Origin: Isoetes taiwanensis
Taxonomy: Eukaryota; Streptophyta; Lycopodiopsida; Isoetales; Isoetaceae
Direction of reading: 5' to 3'
Length of the DNA: 64,000 nucleotides
NCBI GenBank assembly: GCA_021234155.1
Contig: JAJEKV010000105.1
Span: forward strand, 1,646,494 to 1,710,493
Both the position numbers and the translations under genes were made by a program. Shown one piece after another: positions 11,810 to 23,762 of the stretch. Position 1 is the stretch's first letter; every line of letters begins with the position of its first letter. Below the pieces are notes generated by a model that did not search any database, was not told the DNA's origin, and worked only from the letters and a program-made list of their open reading frames with translations.

Positions 11810-14264
11810 TGAATGTCCTTGGCCACCTAATGGGTCAATATACCTATTTATGTATGTATATACATATTCATGGCATATATGCAGCATGAGATTAGGGTTT
11901 TATCTCTTTGGAGAAAGGATTGTTCACGAGCATGAAGGTAGGGAGCAATTCTGGGCAGTTTTGGAGCCCGAAATTTGAAGCATCATATCTCGGCGACCCG
12001 AGATCCTTTTCAGGTGATTTTTCTTTTTTGTTGGAAAGGTCTTTAAGTAAGCTTTTCGGAATGGGTCTGACCAAGCCAAAACTCATCCGTATGCAAAAGT
12101 TATGACAGAAATAGTGATGCTGAGTCAGAATTGACTGCACTATGCCTATTCTTTAGTAGTTTGCTTCTTGGAGCTAGAAGATGATCTTTGAGGCGCAATC
12201 AATTACAAGGGGTCCAGAGGTGTATGTGGAAAGAAATTATCAGGTGGGGTTTTGCTTTTGATCAATTGAGGTGTGCTATGAGCTGCCATGATTAGTCTCG
12301 CACATGATTTTTGCATGCAAATATGATAGATTATGAATTTGTTGGAGACTCATAAGGCTAGAGAAGAAAATCAATGATTGGAAACATCCCTGTAAGGCTG
12401 ATTTTAAGTCAAGAATGGCTGAATATTACATGAAGAGCACCGATTCAGCATGGAAACTTTAAAAAAAAGGCGAATTAGATTGGATCGGCCGGCACCTTGA
12501 GCTCTCCAACGCCATTTTGTGTTCATGTTATGTTTTGTCATTTTGGTTTTGTGCTTTATTTTGTTGGTCTTGTATTGCTGCCTTTCTCAATTTATTTGCA
12601 TGTCCTAGTATGAAGCTAAGTCCTCATAGATGGAATTGGGTTGCATTCGAGCTTAGCGGCCAGAGGAGATCCGAGCATGAAGAGTCGGAAAGCGAATAAT
12701 CATAATAGTAAGAATATGCATTGTTTGATAATTGTCTAACTATGGTAAAATTCTAAGGTTTGGGATAAAGTATCTTTCTTAGCTCATGGAGATGGGGCTA
12801 ATGCTGAGAAGTAGTCTAGCATGATGTAGAGCGCCAACGATCCCCAAGATCAAGGATTTCAAAGATCAAGTTCGCATGTGGATCTTGAAATAGGAATAAG
12901 CGGTCATCCGACATCAAGGATTATTGAGATTGAGACGGGTCCACATTGGTACAAGGAGAGTCATGTGAAGCTTGGGGTTTTGAATGTGACTATAGCATGA
13001 AGTACGGCTTAGTCCGAAAAGGTGAATCGTAAGTTTTCAAGTTGTTGCATTGTATTTTATCAAGAGCATCATAGCTAATGGATTCAAAGTATAAACGTTA
13101 TGGAACGTTGTATTCCTCATGGGAAGATGGTTTCGAGGTGAGTTTTGCATTATAGAAGATGTTAGTATCTTTCCTTGATCAGTAACGTATATAGGTATTG
13201 AAGCTACATCCATGACAACAGCTCGTAACTTCCTCCACATGTTTGTATTGTGATCATGATCTTCACCAATGAGTTAGCTACCGGCATGGTTAGGTTGTAT
13301 GGGCAACCTCGACAAGGGCTAAGAGTATGATCTAGGCACATGTTTAATAAATATTGTAATGAACTTCACATGTCATGGTCTTTGCATTGCTCTACTGTTG
13401 TCTTGGTATTTGATTATGTCTATTGGAACCTCCGGTCGGGCTTCTAGGTTCGGTGGCCTAGGTTGCTCCCGCATGCTCATGTTCATCTGCAGGATTCTCT
13501 GTGGTTCTTGTGCTCGCGGACACCGGGCGTTAGTTCTCCGGCAGTGGATTGCTACGTCCGGCCAACTCTTGTGAAACCCCATGGTAAGAGGTCCTCCAAA
13601 GGGCGACGCGGGTCGAGAGGGTATGCGATCTGAGGTTCACCCCACCACCGCTCTGAGGGGCTTGGAATGTAAGTCGGGTGGGCAACATGTCGCTAATGTG
13701 GACTGTATGTAGGCTGGCCGAGCTACCCATTGTCCCGGAGTTTGTTTATGATGGTTTGATACTCGGGTTATGTTCTTTGCTCTTGATGTTCATGATGTTT
13801 TCTTTATTGTCATAGTCTAGCGTTTAACCATAGGTTCTTGTGTCTTTGAATTGTTATGTTTGCTATCCAAGATTCCGTAGTATTTCCATGCATGCAGAGG
13901 CAGCCAGGGATCCCCACTTAGTCACGGAGGACTAACCCCGGTGAGTGCATGTGCAAAGTGAAAGAGCAAGGCGATGGCACCGGGCCGTTGTAGGCTCATG
14001 GATGGGCTTAGAAGCTTCTAGGATTGAGTTGCTAACATGGATGTCAGAACCATTGAGAATATGGATTCTTTGGATGTTAATGTTATTTGATTATATTGAG
14101 ATATCAAGTATTTGCTCATTGAGTTTTGAGTGTGCAATTTAGCTGTGCAAGAGGAAGATTCAATTCTTCACCATATTCAATTGTTTGTCATACCAACCTA
14201 GAATTAGCGTAGTATTGACAAGATCCCGAGTTGCCTAGAGGGTCAACTCGGCAGGCTCGTCACA
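11810..14264 (+). repeat. LTR 2 of family 2
   Basis: Its start is altered (TGAATGTCCTTGGCC instead of TGTAACGGTCCTGGCC) but the rest is collinear with LTR 1 to the CACA end at 14264, followed directly by the primer site. Differences from the other two copies are concentrated at CTGCAG-like and CCGG-like sites. Confidence 0.82.
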
Positions 14265-14944
14265 GTTGGTATCAGAGCAGGTCTCGAGTTCGAGTCTCCA
14301 TGGGTGCCTATATGCATGGGTAATTTGCAAAGACTTGGTAATCATTGTGACATGGTATAGCCGTGGATGCTCGAGGACGAGCATAGTTCTAGTGGGAGAG
14401 ACTGTAACGGGCCCATGGTAGACCGCTCGAGTATTCGAACCTTGAATGTGCCTGTGGGGCATTCCCGAGACACCGGCGTAAATGGGTAGAAGTGACTACT
14501 CATAAATGTCTAGACAGTTTTGCCCAGTTGGCTAAGGGCATGTCGGTTAGGAATGTTACAGTTGGTATCAGAGCAATGTTGGATCTTTGGGAGTTGGCTT
14601 GTTTGGTTGTGGCATTGTGATGCTAATGATCTTTCTTTCAGAGACATCAAAAGATGGTATCCTTAGAGGGATAACCAATATCTAGAGGTGGTTGAAGATG
14701 CCAAGGCAAGCAAATTTTGACGATGTTGAAGGTAAGGTCTTTCTTGTGGCATGTTCAGTAAGATGATAGCAATTGTAAGATGGTGCTGGTAAGATTGGAA
14801 TATGATCGTGGTAGAGTAAGTTGCTACACGAGCTGAAGTTTTGAGTTGAGTTGAGCTATGCTTGATCTGAGATTTGAATCAAGAAATGCTTCAGTAAATC
14901 TATCACGACCCATGAGGACATGGGTTAATTTTTAGAAGGGGAGA
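14265..14944 (+). mobile_element. Family 2 interior 2
   Basis: It repeats interior 1: primer sites at 14267-14278 and 14563-14574, and a polypurine tract just before 14945. The embedded unit is better preserved here than in interior 1. Confidence 0.7.
14403..14560 (+). repeat. Embedded 158-bp short LTR
   Basis: TGTAACGGGCCC at the start and GTTACA at the end form inverted termini. It is preceded by a purine tract (AGTGGGAGAGAC) and followed by GTTGGTATCAGAGC. These are the flanks expected of a true LTR, so it looks like the single LTR of a small gypsy or TRIM-like element fused into the family 2 interior. The copy in interior 1 is about 11263-11423. Confidence 0.6.
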
Positions 14945-17395
14945 TCAGAACGGTCCCGCCACCTAATGGGTCAATATACCTATTTATGTATGTATATACA
15001 TATTCATGGCATATATGCAGCATGAGATTAGGGTTTTATCTCTTTGGAGAAAGGATTGTTGCAGAGCATGAAGGTAGGGAGCAATTCTGGGCAGTTTTGG
15101 AGCCCGAAATTTGAAGCATCATATCTCGGCGACCCGAGATCCTTTTCAGGTGATTTTTTCTTTTTGTTGGAAAGGTCTTTAAGTAAGCTTTCGGAATGGA
15201 TCTGATCAAGCCAAAACTCATCCGTATGCAAAAGTTATGACAGAAATAGTGATGCTGAGTCAGAATTGACTGCACTATGCCTATTCTTCCTGCGGTTTGC
15301 TTCTTGGAGCTAGAAGATGATCTTTGAGGCGCAATCAATTACAAGGGGTCCAGAGGTGTATGTGGAAAGAAATTATCAGGTGGGGTTTTGCTTTTGATCA
15401 ATTGAGAGGGTGTGCTATGAGCTGCCATGATTAGTGCGCACATGATTTTTGCATGCAAATATGATAGATTATGAATTTGTTGGAGACTCATAAGGCTAGA
15501 GAAGAAAATCAATGATTGGAAACATCCTGTAAGGCTGATTTTAAGTCAAGAATGGCTGAATATTACATGAAGAGCACCGATTCAGCATGGAAACTTTAAA
15601 AAGGCAGAATTAGATTGGATCTGGCTGCAAGAGAGCTCTCCAACGCCATTTTGTGTTCATGTTATGTTTTTGTCATTTTGGTTTTGTGCTTTATTTTGTT
15701 GGTCTTGTATTGCTGCCTTTCTCAATTTATTTGCATGTCCTAGTATGAAGCTAAGTCCTCATAGATGGAATTGGGTTGCATTCGAGCTTAGCGACAGAGG
15801 AGATCGGACATGAAGAGCCGAAAGAATAATCATAATAGTAAGAATATGCATTGTTTGATAATTGTCTAACTATGGTAAAATTCTAAGGTTTGGGATAAAG
15901 TATCTTTCTTAGCTCATGGAGATGGGGCTAATGCTGAGAAGTAGTCTAGCACAGATGTAGAGCGTCAACGATCCCTCGGCATCAAGGATTTCAGCATCAA
16001 GTTCGCATGTGGATCTTGAAATAGGAATAAGCGGTCATCTGACATCAAGGATTATTGAGATTGAGACGGGTCCACATTGGTACAAGGAGAGTCATGTGAA
16101 GCTTGGGGGTTTCTGAATGTGACTATAGCATGAAGTACAGCTAGTCTGAGTGCGTAACTGTAAGTTTTCAAGTTGTTGCATTGTATTTTATCAAGAGCAT
16201 CATAGCTAATGGATTCAAAGTATAAACGTTATGGAACGTTGTATTCCTCATGGGAAGATGGTTTCGAGGTGAGTTTTGCATTATAGAAGATGTTAGTATC
16301 TTTCCTTGATCAGTAACGTATATAGGTATTGAAGCTACATCCATGACAGTCAGGCTCGTAACTTCCTCCACATGTTTGTATTGTGATCATGATCTTCACC
16401 AATGAGTTAGCTACTTGGCATGGTTAGGGTTGTATGGGCAACCTCGACAAAGGGCTAAGAGTATGATCTAGGCACATGTTTAATAAATATTGTAATGAAC
16501 TTCACATGTCATGGTCTTTGCATTGCTCTCTTGTTGTCTTGGTATTTGATTATGTCTATTGGAACCTCGAGGAATTCGGGCTTCTAGGTTGGTGGCCTAG
16601 GTTGCTCCGGCATGCTCATGTTCATCTGTGATTCTCTCGTGGTTCTTGTGCTCTGTGACACCGGGCGTTAGTTCTCTGGCGAGGGGATTGCTACGTCGTC
16701 CAACTCTTGTGAAACCCCATGGTAAGAGGTCCTCGATGCCGGGCGTGGGCTGAGAGGGTATCGATACTGAGGTTCACCCCACCACCGCTCTGAGGGCTTG
16801 GAATGTAAGGTGGCTGGGCAACATGTCGCTAACGGGGCTTTGTATGTAGGCTGGCTGAGCTACCCATTGTCCCGGAGTTTGTTTATGATGGTTTGATACT
16901 CTGGTTATGTTCTTTGCTCTTGATGTTCATGATGTTTTCTTTATTGTCATAGTCTAGCGTTGCACCATAGGTTCTTGTGTCTTTGAATTGTTATGTTTGC
17001 TATCCAAGATTCCGAGTATTTCCATGCATGAGAGGCGGCCGGGGATCCCCACTTAGTCACGAGGACTAACCCCAGTGAGTGCATGTGCAGTGAAAGAGCA
17101 AGGCGATGGCACCAGCGCTGTTGTGGCTCATGGATGGGCGAGAAGCTTCTAGGATTGAGTTGCTAACATGGATGCTGTAACCATTGAGAATATGGATTCT
17201 TTGGATGTTAATGTTATTTGATTATATTGAGATATCAAGTATTTGCTCATTGAGTTTTGAGTGTGCAATTTAGCTGTGCAAGAGGAAGATTCAATTCTTC
17301 ACCATATTCAATTGTTTGTCATACCAACCTAGAATTAGCGTAGTATTGACAAGATCCCGAGTTGCCTAGAGGGTCAACTCGGCAGGCTCGTCACA
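14945..17395 (+). repeat. LTR 3 of family 2
   Basis: It starts with a corrupted TCAGAACGGTCCCGCC and is otherwise collinear with LTR 1 and LTR 2. It ends GTCACA, directly followed by the ATCAC target duplicate at 17396-17400. Confidence 0.82.
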
Positions 17396-18874
17396 ATCAC
17401 GTATTATACATCAAAAAATTGCTATAAATGTGGAGGGGGTTTTGCCTTTTCCTTGTGCTTAACTTCTGTTTTTGGCATTGCCCATAATATGATGCCAAAG
17501 GTACTAACTTGTTTTGGTCCTTCTAATTCTAGCTTTCCTTAGATGCAAGTTTTAGCCCTTTGGTTATGACTTCATTTAGATGATCCTTTAAGAAAAGTAG
17601 AGGATCCTAGCATGGAAGAATACTTGAAGGTTTCAACAATTACAATGGTAATGGATCCATATTTATCAGTACTATGTTCTTCTTAATGGCAGAATTGACA
17701 AATGATATATTCTCGTGATGAGGACTCGCGATATATGCACATCAAAACACCGGCATAGATAGGCTTTTCATTCATCACTGCAGCAGTATACATCGGGTTT
17801 ATAATTTTGTGAAGTGAGTGGGGTAACTGACATAGGCATAATATCAGACCACCCACATATAAAGAGAAATAACAATAATATCATAGGGCTAGGCAACAGT
17901 GAGAAAAGTGGTGACAGCTTTTCATCGGGATAAAAAACCACGCCAATGAGAAATGACTGCCAATGTTCTCGAGGTATTGCCTGGAGCGTCTGCGCGAGAA
18001 AGTAGATGACCAGTACCGAGCAAAGAAGAAATATGTATGTCTCTTGACTTTTCTAATCCTAGAAATATAAATGCAAGCATCCATAAGTTTCGTTAATAAG
18101 CACAACATATGGATAGCTTAAACTCCTGTCGCATGCATCCTATAATCAATGACAATGACAATAAACAATCACAAAACATAAAAGAAGAAATACCAACATA
18201 ACAGAAAAAATATTGAAAAATCTCTAGAGGGGCTAGTCATGCGTGCCATGTGATAATAGACCTTTATAACAAGGAGAGGCTGGTCATGTGTGCCACGAGA
18301 AAATATATAACTTTTGAAAAGAACTTGAAAGAACTTGAAAAGAAAAACCTCCAGAGGGGCTTGTCATGCGTGCCATGCGATAAAAAACCTCTATAACGAA
18401 GAGGGGCTGGTCAAGCGTGCTAAGCGCATATAAATAATAATAACTTTCTTAAAAAAGAGAGGCATTATTAGAATTTCTTAACATAGATGACACTTGAGTC
18501 GATGGTCTACGAATAAGAGGAAAAAAGAAGGGCGGGAGGGCAGGATTTGCCCAATGCTACTATTAATACTGTTATGAGAAGAACGACGAATGAGGAGAAA
18601 CACGAAAAGACCGAATATATATCATTCGCCCTCTCAGAGAATCTCGATTCTACAGTGTGGGTCAATCTGCATTCTCGTGGTGAGGACTCGCGATATACGC
18701 ACAGATTTACTCTTAGGCTAATGATCAATTCATGCAAATCAATTGCATGTTTAATCTGATTATTCATGCTGCACAAACAAGGTGCTGCGCACGGAAGGTT
18801 GCCCTCCATGAGCCGAGGGTGAAGTGGCTTAAATCAAATCCACACTATTTGACCTGACAATATAGTTATGCCAC
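17396..18874. other. Repeat-derived DNA related to the foldback element at 36426-38030
   Basis: No gene is recognised. It contains four copies of a GAGGGGCTGGTCATGCGTGCCA-type motif between about 18215 and 18425, and two copies of TGAGGACTCGCGATATA (about 17720 and 18683). A segment near 18625 (CATTCGCCCTCTC followed by GAATCTCGAT) resembles one near 37835 in the large inverted repeat. ORFs on either strand here have no recognisable domain. Confidence 0.5.
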
Positions 18875-19066
18875 GGTTCTCTTCTTATATAGAAGAGAAC
18901 CATCATTCTGGGGAAAGGGACGCCTGCTTTGGCGTCACGCCATTTTGAGCGTTAGATCTATCTATAGCTTGAACCTTCTATAACGCAGGCTTTCTTTGGC
19001 TCTGTCTACTATATATCCATATTGCCTGCTAGCTCGGCGAGCTGAATTCTGTTGGTTCTAGAGTTT
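18875..19066. repeat. 192-bp repeat with terminal hairpin, copy 1
   Basis: It begins with the perfect hairpin GGTTCTCTTC-TTATATA-GAAGAGAACC and includes ACGCC(T)GCTTTGGCGT, ATTTTGAGCGTTAGATCTAT and CTGTCTACTATATATCCATA. It ends GAGCTGAATTCTGTTGGTTC. A second copy lies at 32418-32609, and T-rich DNA follows each copy. TATATAG inside the hairpin could act as a TATA box; that is inference. Confidence 0.65.
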
Positions 19067-19194
19067 CTTTTCTGCTTATCCCTAGTTGTTCTTAGCTTTC
19101 CTAGTTAGCTATTTGTTGCCCTATTCTTGTTTTTGAGCATCAAACCTTTCAAGCTTTTCTAGGGGCCCTTTTTCCCTCTGAGTCTGGTCGAAAT

Positions 19195-19690
19195 TTTCAT
19201 TCTAATTTTTTTGCAGGCTTTTTGCTCCCAACCATAGTTGAATTTTATATCGCTGGAAAGCCCATTGGATAAGCTTTTCATCCATCCAAAATCGCCTGAA
19301 TCCGATATTCTGAGAGGGAGATATGCGAAAAAGCATTATGCCGAGCTTTTTCTGGCCCAGAATCACTAATCTGCATTTTTTCACGGCCTTTTTTCCGTCC
19401 AAATTATTCGATTTTTATGTTCCTAGAAAGCTCACTGGATAAGCTTTCTATCCTCCAAAGATTGCTTGAATCCGATATTCTGGGAGGGAGATATGGGAAA
19501 AAGTGTTTTGCCGAGCTCTCTCTGGCCTAAATCGTGAATCTGTATTTTTCATAGCCTTCATAGTGTCCAATAGGCTCGAATCTTATATCTTTGACAAGCT
19601 CTCTGGATAGGCTTTCCAAAGATCCAAGAATTGCTGAAATCCGATACTCTGGATGAAAGATATGATCAAGAGCATTTTGGCGAGTGTCAG
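19195..19690. repeat. Three degenerate tandem repeats of about 160-175 bp
   Basis: Each unit holds a TTTTTGCAGGC or TTTTTCA-GGCCTT start, then GGAAAGC or a variant, GGATAAGCTTT or GGATAGGCTTTCC, then CCGATA-TCTG and AGATATG. The GGAAAGC/GCTTTCC pair can form a short stem. The unit recalls the leader-like block inside the family 2 LTRs. Confidence 0.55.
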
Positions 19691-22600
19691 TGCTTGGTTA
19701 GTTGATGGTGTGGTTACATGGATGGTTATCTGCTGGTTAACCGTTGATTTGCTTTTTGCTATGGTTTTGTGGATTTACAAGGTTATTACTCAATAACATA
19801 TGGTGGCTGCTCACTTTTTCTTTCTTTCAGATATCAGATGGCGGCTGCTCTCATTTCTTTTCTTGCAGATTTCAGTGAGTGTGATTCTAATACAGCTTCA
19901 CAATACTTGATTTTCAGATGGACGCAATTTTCTTCGTGATCCGGGTTCTTTCTTCCGCCACTTATCTTTTGGTTTGCATGATTCAGAATGTTGATTTTGA
20001 TGTTATGTATGTTTTTGAGAAGTGTTAATGATGTTTATTCTGCATTTATGTTTTTTGCCTACTTTCATCTGTTTTTTCCTAGTTTTTTTTTAGGATAGCC
20101 ATCGATGTATCCTTTCCCTTTTTTCAATTTGCCATGCCCATGGACTTTGTCATTTCTTTTTACTACAGGACCATGTTTGGCTTTGGCCCCTTAACTTGTC
20201 TGCTTGATTATATATGTTTTTATCGATGTTAGTCTGGTGTTTATGGTGATTTTCTCTAGGTTGATATGTTTTCGTTTGTTGGTCCTTGTATAGCTTGTGA
20301 TTCACTTTTTGGTTTGTCAGTTTGGGCTTGTATAGTTCTTGGTTCACCTTGTTGGTTTGCTAGTTTGGATTTCACAGACGCCTCTCCCATTCCTTTTTCC
20401 CGTTTCAGATTCTTATATTATATGGTTCGCGTTGTTTTCTTGGGCTAGTTTGTTTCCCCCCCAAAGTGGTCATTACTATAACTAACCTTCTTCGTCTGTT
20501 TAGCATTGGTGATGTTGGTCTCGTTTTTCCCTAGTTCCATAAGGTTTGGTAGTCTTATTTTCTTATGGAAACTATAACTTACGGTAGACACGTACGGTAG
20601 ATATGTACGTTTCTAGGGTATGCATTTTAGGCATGATGTCAGCATGTGGTTATGCATGAGCATTTTTTCTGGTTTGTCAAGCGTATTGTTTTGGACATGT
20701 ATATTATGACATGGATAATTGTTGACATCTTTCTATTTCATGTCAGTGTTTGTTATATGAGTGTGATACATTGGGTTTATGATTTTTCTTTTGGGTGGTA
20801 TATTTCTTATCTGTGTTGCAATGTGCCTTGTCAATTCTTTTATCATGTTTTTTCTCATGGAAACGATACCTTAAGGTTGGACTTGCACGGATCTTATGTT
20901 ATAGGCTTTAGGCATGATATCTGACATAGAGGTTATGTTCGTAGTATAGTATGTTTTCCTTCTAAGAATGCTCACATTGCTTGAACTAACATTTTTTCAT
21001 ATGTTTAGCAGTAGTGATGTTGGACTCGTTTTTCCCTAGTTCTATGTGAATTGGTATTCTACATTTCTATATTTCGAGTTTTAACATGATGCATGTTTTT
21101 AGAACTCGCAAGTTGCATGATTTCTCATGGGAACTATAACTTATAGTAGACGTGTATGTATCCAAGTTATATGTATTGGGCATGATGTTTGGAATGGGTT
21201 TATCTTATGGTTTGGCAAGCATATCGTGCATGTATATATTATGTTTGACATGGATAACTGTTGACCTTATTCTATTTCATATTTCATATTGCATTAGTAT
21301 TTGTTATATATATGTGATACATTTTTTTCATGATGCATTGACATTTGTATATGTAGTCCCTATATCTTGCTTATGTTTTTCTTATGCGGTATGTTTCTTG
21401 TGGGTGTTATTTGCATTAATACCAATATGCCCCGTCATTTCTCTTACCGCTTGTTTTTCCTCATGGAAACTATAACTTACGGTAGACTTGCACATATCCA
21501 AGTTATAGGCATTAGGCATGGTCTCTTGCGTAAGATTATTTTCTTAGATTGGTCTGTTTTTCCTCCAGAGTGCTCATTGCTTAATCTGACCTTTTTTCAT
21601 ATGTTTAGCAGCGGTGATGTTGGACTCGTTTTTTCTCAATGGTTTATATGTGTCTCTTATGGGGTTTGGTTCTTGTTGATGTTCAGCTACCCTAAGACCT
21701 ATATGCCTTCAATCCTTTTTTATCTCGTTAATTTTCACTGCCTTAGTCATTTTTCTTCTCTCCATGTTACCCATCACATACCTAGTTTTAGTTGTCTATT
21801 ATTGCTCCATTTGTCTCTCATAATCCGTGAGTTTCTTTAATTGGTTGCTCTATTTTTATACTAGTTCCAATTGTCCCATTTCTTCCTTACGGATCCTTGC
21901 AGTTTCACTTGTGCTTCACCCGCTTCTGTAGTTCTTGGATACGCCATCTTTTGTCGTCATGGTGCCCTTTTTCCTATTCCTTCTACTTTGATTTGTCCCA
22001 TGTTGCTCTGCTTGTTCTATGGTTGGTTGGTCTTTTTAGTTCTTTTGACATGTTCAATCTTGCTTTTGAAAGTTTTCAAATCCTTGTGGCTACCTTCTAC
22101 CTTCTTCACCTTTCCTTTCTGTTAGTTTGAAGCTCTATTCTTCTTGTTTCTTTGTTGGATTTTATTCTTTTAGTCTGATTAGTTTCATGTTTGGCTGTTG
22201 TTTCACTTTGTCCTTACTCATGGTCCATTACTCCTCTTCCAGCCTTTTGTTTACTTGTTCTTTTAGTCATTGTTAGTCTTGTTTTCACGTTGTTTGGTCC
22301 ATGTGGTTCATGTTACCCCGTTCATCGCAATCGCATTGCTCTATCCCTCTGCTTCGTTTGTTTCATTTACCATGTGATCTCTGATCCCCTCCATCCCACT
22401 CAGTCCTTGAGTCTAGTTGGTCTCTAAGGTTGGCATGCCTCGTCAGTTTGTTGGTTGACTATCGTTTATTCATTTTTCGCTTCTATACTTTGAGTTTGAC
22501 CAGTGCATATTTTCTAGAACTTCTTTTTCGCTTGATTTCTTAGGAGAACTATAACTTACTATAGTATGTCTTTTGTCGTTGTCATGGCTACATTATTATC

Positions 22601-23762
22601 AATGTGCCCTGTCAATTCTTTTATCGCATGGTTTTTTCTCATGGAAAATATAACTTATGGTAGACTTGCACATGTCTGAGTACAGGCATGGAGGTTATGC
22701 GTGAGCATTCTTTATAGCAATGAACATTCTATATCGATCATGCATTAAGATGTTTTCTTTAAGTGTAATTTTTTACCTCATTCTACACTAGTGTTCGTTA
22801 ATTGTAGGATATTTGTTTCATATGATTGGTTATTTTCTATGGGTCTCTGATGTGATATGGTTCTGGTTGGTATATATAACAATTACCTTAAAATCAATGT
22901 GTTCCCGTCATTTTCTTATCTCGGTTAATATTCTACTATCCTATCCATTGTCTTCTCTTTGGGTCGCTGGTCACGTCCTTTAGTTCTAGTTGTCCTTCAT
23001 TGCTCCATTGTTCTGTAGTCCGTGTGTCTTTTTAGTATTGCCCTGGTTTCATACTTGTTCCATTGTCCCGTTTCCTATGGTTTCTTGTAGTCCTACTTGT
23101 ACTCCATTTGCTTCATTAGTTATTGCTTTTGCCAGTTTTATTCATCTAAGTTGACACTTATGTCCCGTGTCTCTATGGGATCCTTCTTTGTCCTCTCTAC
23201 TGCAGCTTATTCATGTGTTCAATTGTCGAATTTGTTCCTCTCGCCCTTCTAGTTCTGGCGGTTTTTCTATTGCCTTTATCCAATTTCCTCTTTTTGCTCC
23301 GCCTGTTCCATAGTTAGTGGTCTCTTTAGTTCTATTGATGCTTTCCACCTTGTTTTTTGCAGCATCATTGCTACAGGGCCTGATCACCAATGTGCCGCTT
23401 CATTTCTTCGATCTCGATGTTCCACTGTTGTTATTCATTTTTTATAGTATCTGCCCTGACCTGATATTTGTTCTTGTTTCGACCATCCTGTTTCTTCTTA
23501 TGGACTCCTGCACTTGTTTGTGCTCCATTGCTTCTGTAGTTCTTGTTACATTTTTCCTTACTCACTTCCCCCTTATTCCTCCAAGATGATCATCGGACAC
23601 TTTCCTTTTCTGAGTTTTTTCTATCATAGTCTTTCATTGCCCGAATTGTCCCTCTCTCCATTCTATGTCTAGCGGCCGTGTTCTGTTGCCTTTAATCATA
23701 GTTGTATCCACTTGATCTGCTTGTTCCATGGTTGGTTGAATTCATTTATTTTGTTCGTGACC
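19691..23762. other. T-rich, internally repetitive non-coding stretch
   Basis: The plus strand is strongly T-rich. A phrase like GGAAACTATAACTTACGGTA plus GACTTGCACAT recurs near 20566, 20859, 21128, 21467, 22550 and 22640. Another phrase built on TTGCTCCATT and CTGTAGTTCTTG recurs from 21900 to 23560. Apparent ORFs are hydrophobic because T falls at the second codon position; none shows a known domain. I read this as decayed tandem repeat or the interior of an unknown element. Confidence 0.5.

Larger units (their letters stand above)
8680..17395 (+). mobile_element. Three-LTR tandem element (family 2), bounded by one target duplication
   Basis: The order is LTR, interior, LTR, interior, LTR. 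ATCAC is found immediately before the first LTR (8675-8679) and immediately after the last (17396-17400). A single 5-bp target duplication around the whole array shows it behaves as one insertion, later or beforehand expanded by unequal LTR recombination. No gag or pol is present in either interior, so it is non-autonomous. Confidence 0.85.

Noticed and set aside
19691-23590. Several ORFs of 60-157 codons that look like membrane proteins
   Set aside because: Hydrophobicity comes from T-rich sequence. The frames overlap, lack conserved motifs and follow the repeats.
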